Positions 62,483-64,000 of a DNA stretch of 64,000 nucleotides are shown in pieces. The stretch spans positions 1 through 64,000 of the forward strand of contig JAOTON010001268.1 in NCBI GenBank assembly GCA_034440635.1. The letters run 5' to 3'. The notes beneath the pieces were generated by a model. The model made no database searches and was not told the origin of the DNA. It worked only from the letters and a program-made list of their open reading frames with translations. How positions within the stretch are numbered: position 1 is the stretch's first letter; every line of letters begins with the position of its first letter. The stretch comes from Lepas anatifera. Its lineage: Eukaryota > Arthropoda > Thecostraca > Lepadidae. The position numbers and the translations under genes are program-made.

Positions 62483-64000
62483 AGCTGTCAAAAGCACAGG
62501 ACGAAAGGATCCAATGCTTTCAAAGTGACATCTTTTTTAGCAATTTGTTTCCAACTGGTCTGATATTTGCTGTTCACCCGGGGAGTTGATGGAAGTGACT
62601 AACAAGTTTGGTGGGCCAAACTGGCCAAGTTTGGTGCCCAAGCCATGTATCCAGGCGCGATACCACCTGTTCTAGCTTTTTTGAAATTCCCAAATACTTA
62701 TCCTCAAGTTGTACGCTAAGTTTAAAGGGATTGTGGCACCTTGGTCGAATCCTGGAATTTAGTGTAATTAGGGAAGCTTTTAGCGGAAAATCATGGAAGC
62801 GTCCATGATTTCTCTGAAAAATGTACGATAAGCTCAATATTTTGATTTTTTAAATGTTCCTCTAGGGAAAGAAAGAAATATCTGTCTGCGGATGATTCAT
62901 GATCTGGCAACCACTACCATATTCCAAAGGCTTCAAGGGCTTCGATTGGCTGATACTCACCGTGACGTCAGCATGTGTCGTCACACCAACAGCCATGACA
63001 AATGTGGCCTGCTGCTAAGGGGATGCATGTAGGATACATTTAGTAGGATGTAGGATAGGATAGGATGGATGTAGGTAGGTAGGATAGGATAGGATAGGAT
63101 GGGATGTAGGATACTGCATGTAGGATACATTTCAGATAGTTTTTAGCTTTTCTCTACGGAAATTGTGAGTTTCAAGATAAATGATTTATAGAGTACCGAG
63201 TTTTCCGCCATGCTTTACAACTTGGCCATCTCAGCTAAAATCACGTTATAAAGGTGCCACATTCCCGTTAAGACTGTCCGTGGACCGCGGTTTTTTAAAT
63301 CGTTTAAGGCGTAACGACACCGGGTAGCTGACCTACTTTTGTGGAGGGAGGGTTTTGCCTCGCCTTCTACTCGCCCACGTTCTGCACAAGAAGAGGAGCA
63401 AAACCCAGCAGGCTAGGCTCCTCCCAATGCAGTATTGATTTTGCTTGGATTGGATCGTTGTTCCTCCTCGTTACTGCGCAGTAACAAAATAGACCGTCCA
63501 CACCTCTCCATGTGTGTTTTGTAGGTAGTCGGGAGGCCAGATAAAAAGCGCCTGGTGAGTTATTATTACCGTGCAATGGCCCACGCAGAACGATTTGTCG
63601 CCATGGGGATGCTGGTGTACAATGTGCTGGGGACTTTGCTCAAGCATAAAGCTTGCGTTAGCGTCGGTTGCTGGTTGAGCGACTTCGCCCACGCTTTGGA
63701 AGCGCTCGAGTGTCCCAACAAATCTATTTTTTCTGAGTGTGTAAATAACTGAATGACATGTTACCGATGCATAAATTAGCTAATTATTTAGTAAGATTTA
63801 GTAATGCACAAAGACGCGACGGTACGTACGGCCAGGAAATATAATTGATAAATTATGCGAATTTTATTTTCATAAGCCGTATATTTTTAATTTCTTATTG
63901 ACTAGAGAATTAGCGGCCCTTGAGGTGGGCTTTCGAAGGTGCAATCGTGGTATTATACGATAACAACGTGCAGTATGTATTATTGTTGGAGGCCTTGCGG
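62483..64000. other. Unassigned, possible FAM120 intron
   Basis: No exon recognised. A 65-codon plus-strand frame at 63,555-63,752 has a plausible amino-acid mix but no identifiable domain. A simple-repeat patch lies at 63,030-63,125. Confidence 0.5.
63030..63125. repeat. (TAGGA)n-like simple repeat
   Basis: Runs of 'taggataggataggat' interrupted by 'gtaggtaggt' and 'gggatgtagg'. Low complexity, G-rich on the plus strand. Confidence 0.85.

Noticed and set aside
63555..63752. 65-codon plus-strand frame as a further FAM120 exon
   Set aside because: No similarity to the region expected after exon c, and no splice acceptor in the required phase was identified.

Overview
The window is eukaryotic, most likely a repeat-rich invertebrate animal. 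It has spliced exons with GT/AG borders and phase-consistent reading frames, an I-clade non-LTR retrotransposon with RNase H, long microsatellites and many non-autonomous DNA transposons. The species cannot be fixed from the sequence. There are no rRNA genes, convincing tRNA genes, CRISPR arrays or bacterial operons.

Layout. (1) 1-25,806: a tandem higher-order repeat of composite 3.4-4.8 kb units that alternate between two architectures. Type 1 carries a long ~50-bp minisatellite. Type 2 carries a short minisatellite followed by ~136-bp monomers, each begun by a palindrome close to TGCGCATGCGCA. The start of the window is repeated almost base for base about 11,905 bp downstream. (2) 25,807-29,067: no recognised gene; a 37-bp minisatellite and one tRNA-like remnant. 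(3) 29,072-32,588: a long-inverted-repeat element with 4-bp CACT flanks, with a TTAA-flanked element inserted at the junction of its two arms. (4) 32,593-35,880: mostly unassigned, including a diverged copy of the left-array modules. (5) 35,880-44,790: a three-level nest. A foldback element with CRE palindromes in both arms is interrupted by a full-length but mutated I-clade retrotransposon (15-bp target duplication), itself interrupted by a TTAA-flanked element. (6) 44,791-50,190: microsatellites, little-known sequence and GGATCC-tipped repeats. (7) 50,194-52,709: two related TTAA elements in opposite orientation flanking a 188-codon ORF. (8) 52,714-58,485: low-complexity repeats and a (TG)n tract of about 1.44 kb. 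(9) 58,486-60,559: three consecutive plus-strand exons of a FAM120 (constitutive coactivator of PPAR-gamma-like) gene; the second intron holds another TTAA element rich in AGGTCA motifs. (10) 60,560-64,000: intron or intergenic sequence with one more TTAA element.

The only confidently recognised host gene is FAM120. The most interesting signal is a group of seven TTAA-flanked non-autonomous elements. They have different terminal sequences but one common plan: a tip, a G/C-rich hairpin, and in most a CTAAGATCTCG-like subterminal word. In six of them one end has its tip repeated. Six of the seven are dense in GGTCA/TGACC, and several share interior sequence despite having different tips. No transposase for them is visible here.
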